From contig JAAEMX010000452.1 in the NCBI GenBank assembly GCA_024225035.1, forward strand, positions 1 to 64,000: DNA of 64,000 bases. The letters run 5' to 3'. This document shows, one piece after another, positions 63,329 through 64,000 of the stretch (the stretch's first letter is position 1; every line of letters starts with the position of its first letter). This DNA is from Lentisphaerota bacterium. GTDB lineage: Bacteria > Verrucomicrobiota > Lentisphaeria > Victivallales > Victivallaceae. The notes beneath the pieces were generated by a model, which searched no databases, was not told the origin of the DNA, and saw only the letters and a program-made list of their open reading frames with translations. The position numbers and the translations under genes were made by a program.

Positions 63329-64000
63329 ATGACAGAAAATGTGGAAACTATTGTAGTTCTTGACTTCGGTTCACAATACAGTCAGTTGATTGCACGCCGT
63401 ATTCGTGAATGCAACGTCTACAGTAAAATTCTTCCTTTTAACGCTTCTGCTGAAAGCATTAAGAAAGAAAATCCTATGGGAATAATCTTGAGCGGTGGCC
63501 CGGCCAGTGTTTATCAGGATAATTCTCCTAAATGTGATCCGGAATTATTCAATCTTGGTTTGCCTGTATTGGGTATTTGCTACGGTCTTCAACTGATGAT
63601 TCATACACTTGGTGGCAAGGTCGCACCCGGTGAAGCACGTGAATATGGCAAGGCTATGATGCAGATCCAAGACCATACTACTCTTTTTGATGGCCTTGAA
63701 GACGAAATTCAAGTATGGATGTCTCATGGTGATAAAGTACTTGAAACTCCAGAAGGCAAATTCAAAGTACTGGCAACAACCTCTAATACTGAATACTGCG
63801 CAGTTTGCATTGAAGACCGTAACCTTTACGGAATACAGTTCCATCCAGAAGTCGTGCATACTCCTCAGGGCAAAGAGATTATCAGTAACTTCTGCCATAG
63901 AGTATGCGGTTGCAAAGGCAACTGGACAATGGCGTCATTCATTGAGCAAGCTGTTTCTGAAATTCGTGAGACAGTTGGTGATGACCGTGTGATTCTCGGG
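63329..64000 (+). CDS. guaA: GMP synthase (3' end outside window)
   Basis: 224 codons, open to the window edge. This is the class I glutamine amidotransferase half of GMP synthase, which converts XMP to GMP with glutamine and ATP. Visible motifs: VLDFGSQYSQLIARRIRE, the nucleophile C in GICYGLQLM and the partner H and E in FHPEVVHT. The ATG at 63329 is preferred because AGGA lies ten bases upstream; ATGs at 63290 and 63299 are in frame but add poorly conserved residues. The ATP pyrophosphatase domain lies beyond the window. Confidence 0.95.
   Translation, partial: MTENVETIVVLDFGSQYSQLIARRIRECNVYSKILPFNASAESIKKENPMGIILSGGPASVYQDNSPKCDPELFNLGLPVLGICYGLQLMIHTLGGKVAPGEAREYGKAMMQIQDHTTLFDGLEDEIQVWMSHGDKVLETPEGKFKVLATTSNTEYCAVCIEDRNLYGIQFHPEVVHTPQGKEIISNFCHRVCGCKGNWTMASFIEQAVSEIRETVGDDRVILG

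Noticed and set aside
1-64000. CRISPR arrays, insertion sequences, integrases or prophage genes
   Set aside because: I saw no regularly spaced direct repeats, transposase, integrase, terminase or capsid motifs, and the tRNA genes show no adjacent duplicated attachment site.

Overview
The window is an ordinary bacterial chromosomal segment that begins and ends inside genes. It carries about 54 protein-coding genes on both strands, two tRNA genes and several rho-independent terminators. I see no insertion sequence, prophage, plasmid gene or CRISPR array. Shine-Dalgarno sites (AGGAGG, GGAGA) precede most starts, GTG and TTG starts occur, and TGA is a stop. The cell is Gram-negative: an RND pump, an AsmA-like protein, a heptosyltransferase, many signal peptides and lipoproteins, a periplasmic HtrA and a periplasmic parvulin. 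Peptidoglycan genes (murG, ftsW, an L,D-transpeptidase) are present. The mix of a DUF2851 protein, an eukaryote-type UDP-sugar pyrophosphorylase, an acetyl-xylan-esterase-like protein and ThuA-like proteins, with moderate to low GC, suggests the PVC superphylum and perhaps Lentisphaerota. That placement is inference and was not tested.

Layout. 1-6.5 kb: end of a substrate-binding protein gene, tRNA-Val, then a tetR-adaptor-RND pump operon read leftward. 6.6-18.5 kb: mostly rightward genes (an orphan DppB-type permease, a giant AsmA-like protein, a potassium channel, YjbQ, a TPR protein with an ExbB/TolQ-like protein, trxB, an aromatic amino acid permease), with a leftward trmH inside. 18.5-24.7 kb: family 4 uracil-DNA glycosylase, an MscS channel, argG, an NtrC-type regulator and a lipoprotein. 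24.7-29.7 kb: leftward block with a frame-disrupted esterase, a FolM-like reductase, a parvulin, a lipoprotein and cardiolipin synthase. 29.9-36.2 kb: rightward thiL-tsaE, an exported protein, mgtE, a GT-C glycosyltransferase and rlmN. 36.2-45.7 kb: ppk2, a ThuA-like protein, a lactonase-like propeller, a secreted repeat-tailed protein, wbuC, htrA, a DUF2851 gene with an in-frame stop, and a two-domain esterase. 45.7-55 kb: a leftward cell-envelope and housekeeping block (UDP-sugar pyrophosphorylase, a small protein, ftsW, murG; accA, a GNAT, an RluA-type synthase; two paralogous surface-repeat proteins; an L,D-transpeptidase). 55-64 kb: a LOG protein, tRNA-Ser, a possibly split MscS channel, a 5'-truncated GH42-type protein, a heptosyltransferase, a pentapeptide-repeat protein, prmA and the start of guaA.

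The genes mostly serve core metabolism and the envelope. MurG consumes UDP-GlcNAc, which the pyrophosphorylase at the head of its gene run probably makes. The RND pump is probably controlled by its TetR regulator through a large palindrome at 6427-6472.

The least ordinary signals are disrupted or split genes: a nine-G tract in the nucleophile elbow of the esterase (possible phase variation), a TAA at codon 19 of the DUF2851 gene, a mechanosensitive channel divided between two overlapping frames, and a glycosidase-type protein without its N-terminal half. Other oddities are an orphan permease with a large extra domain, a cysteine in a K+ channel selectivity filter, and the paralogous surface-repeat pair. 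I found no clear evidence of a wholly new multi-gene system.
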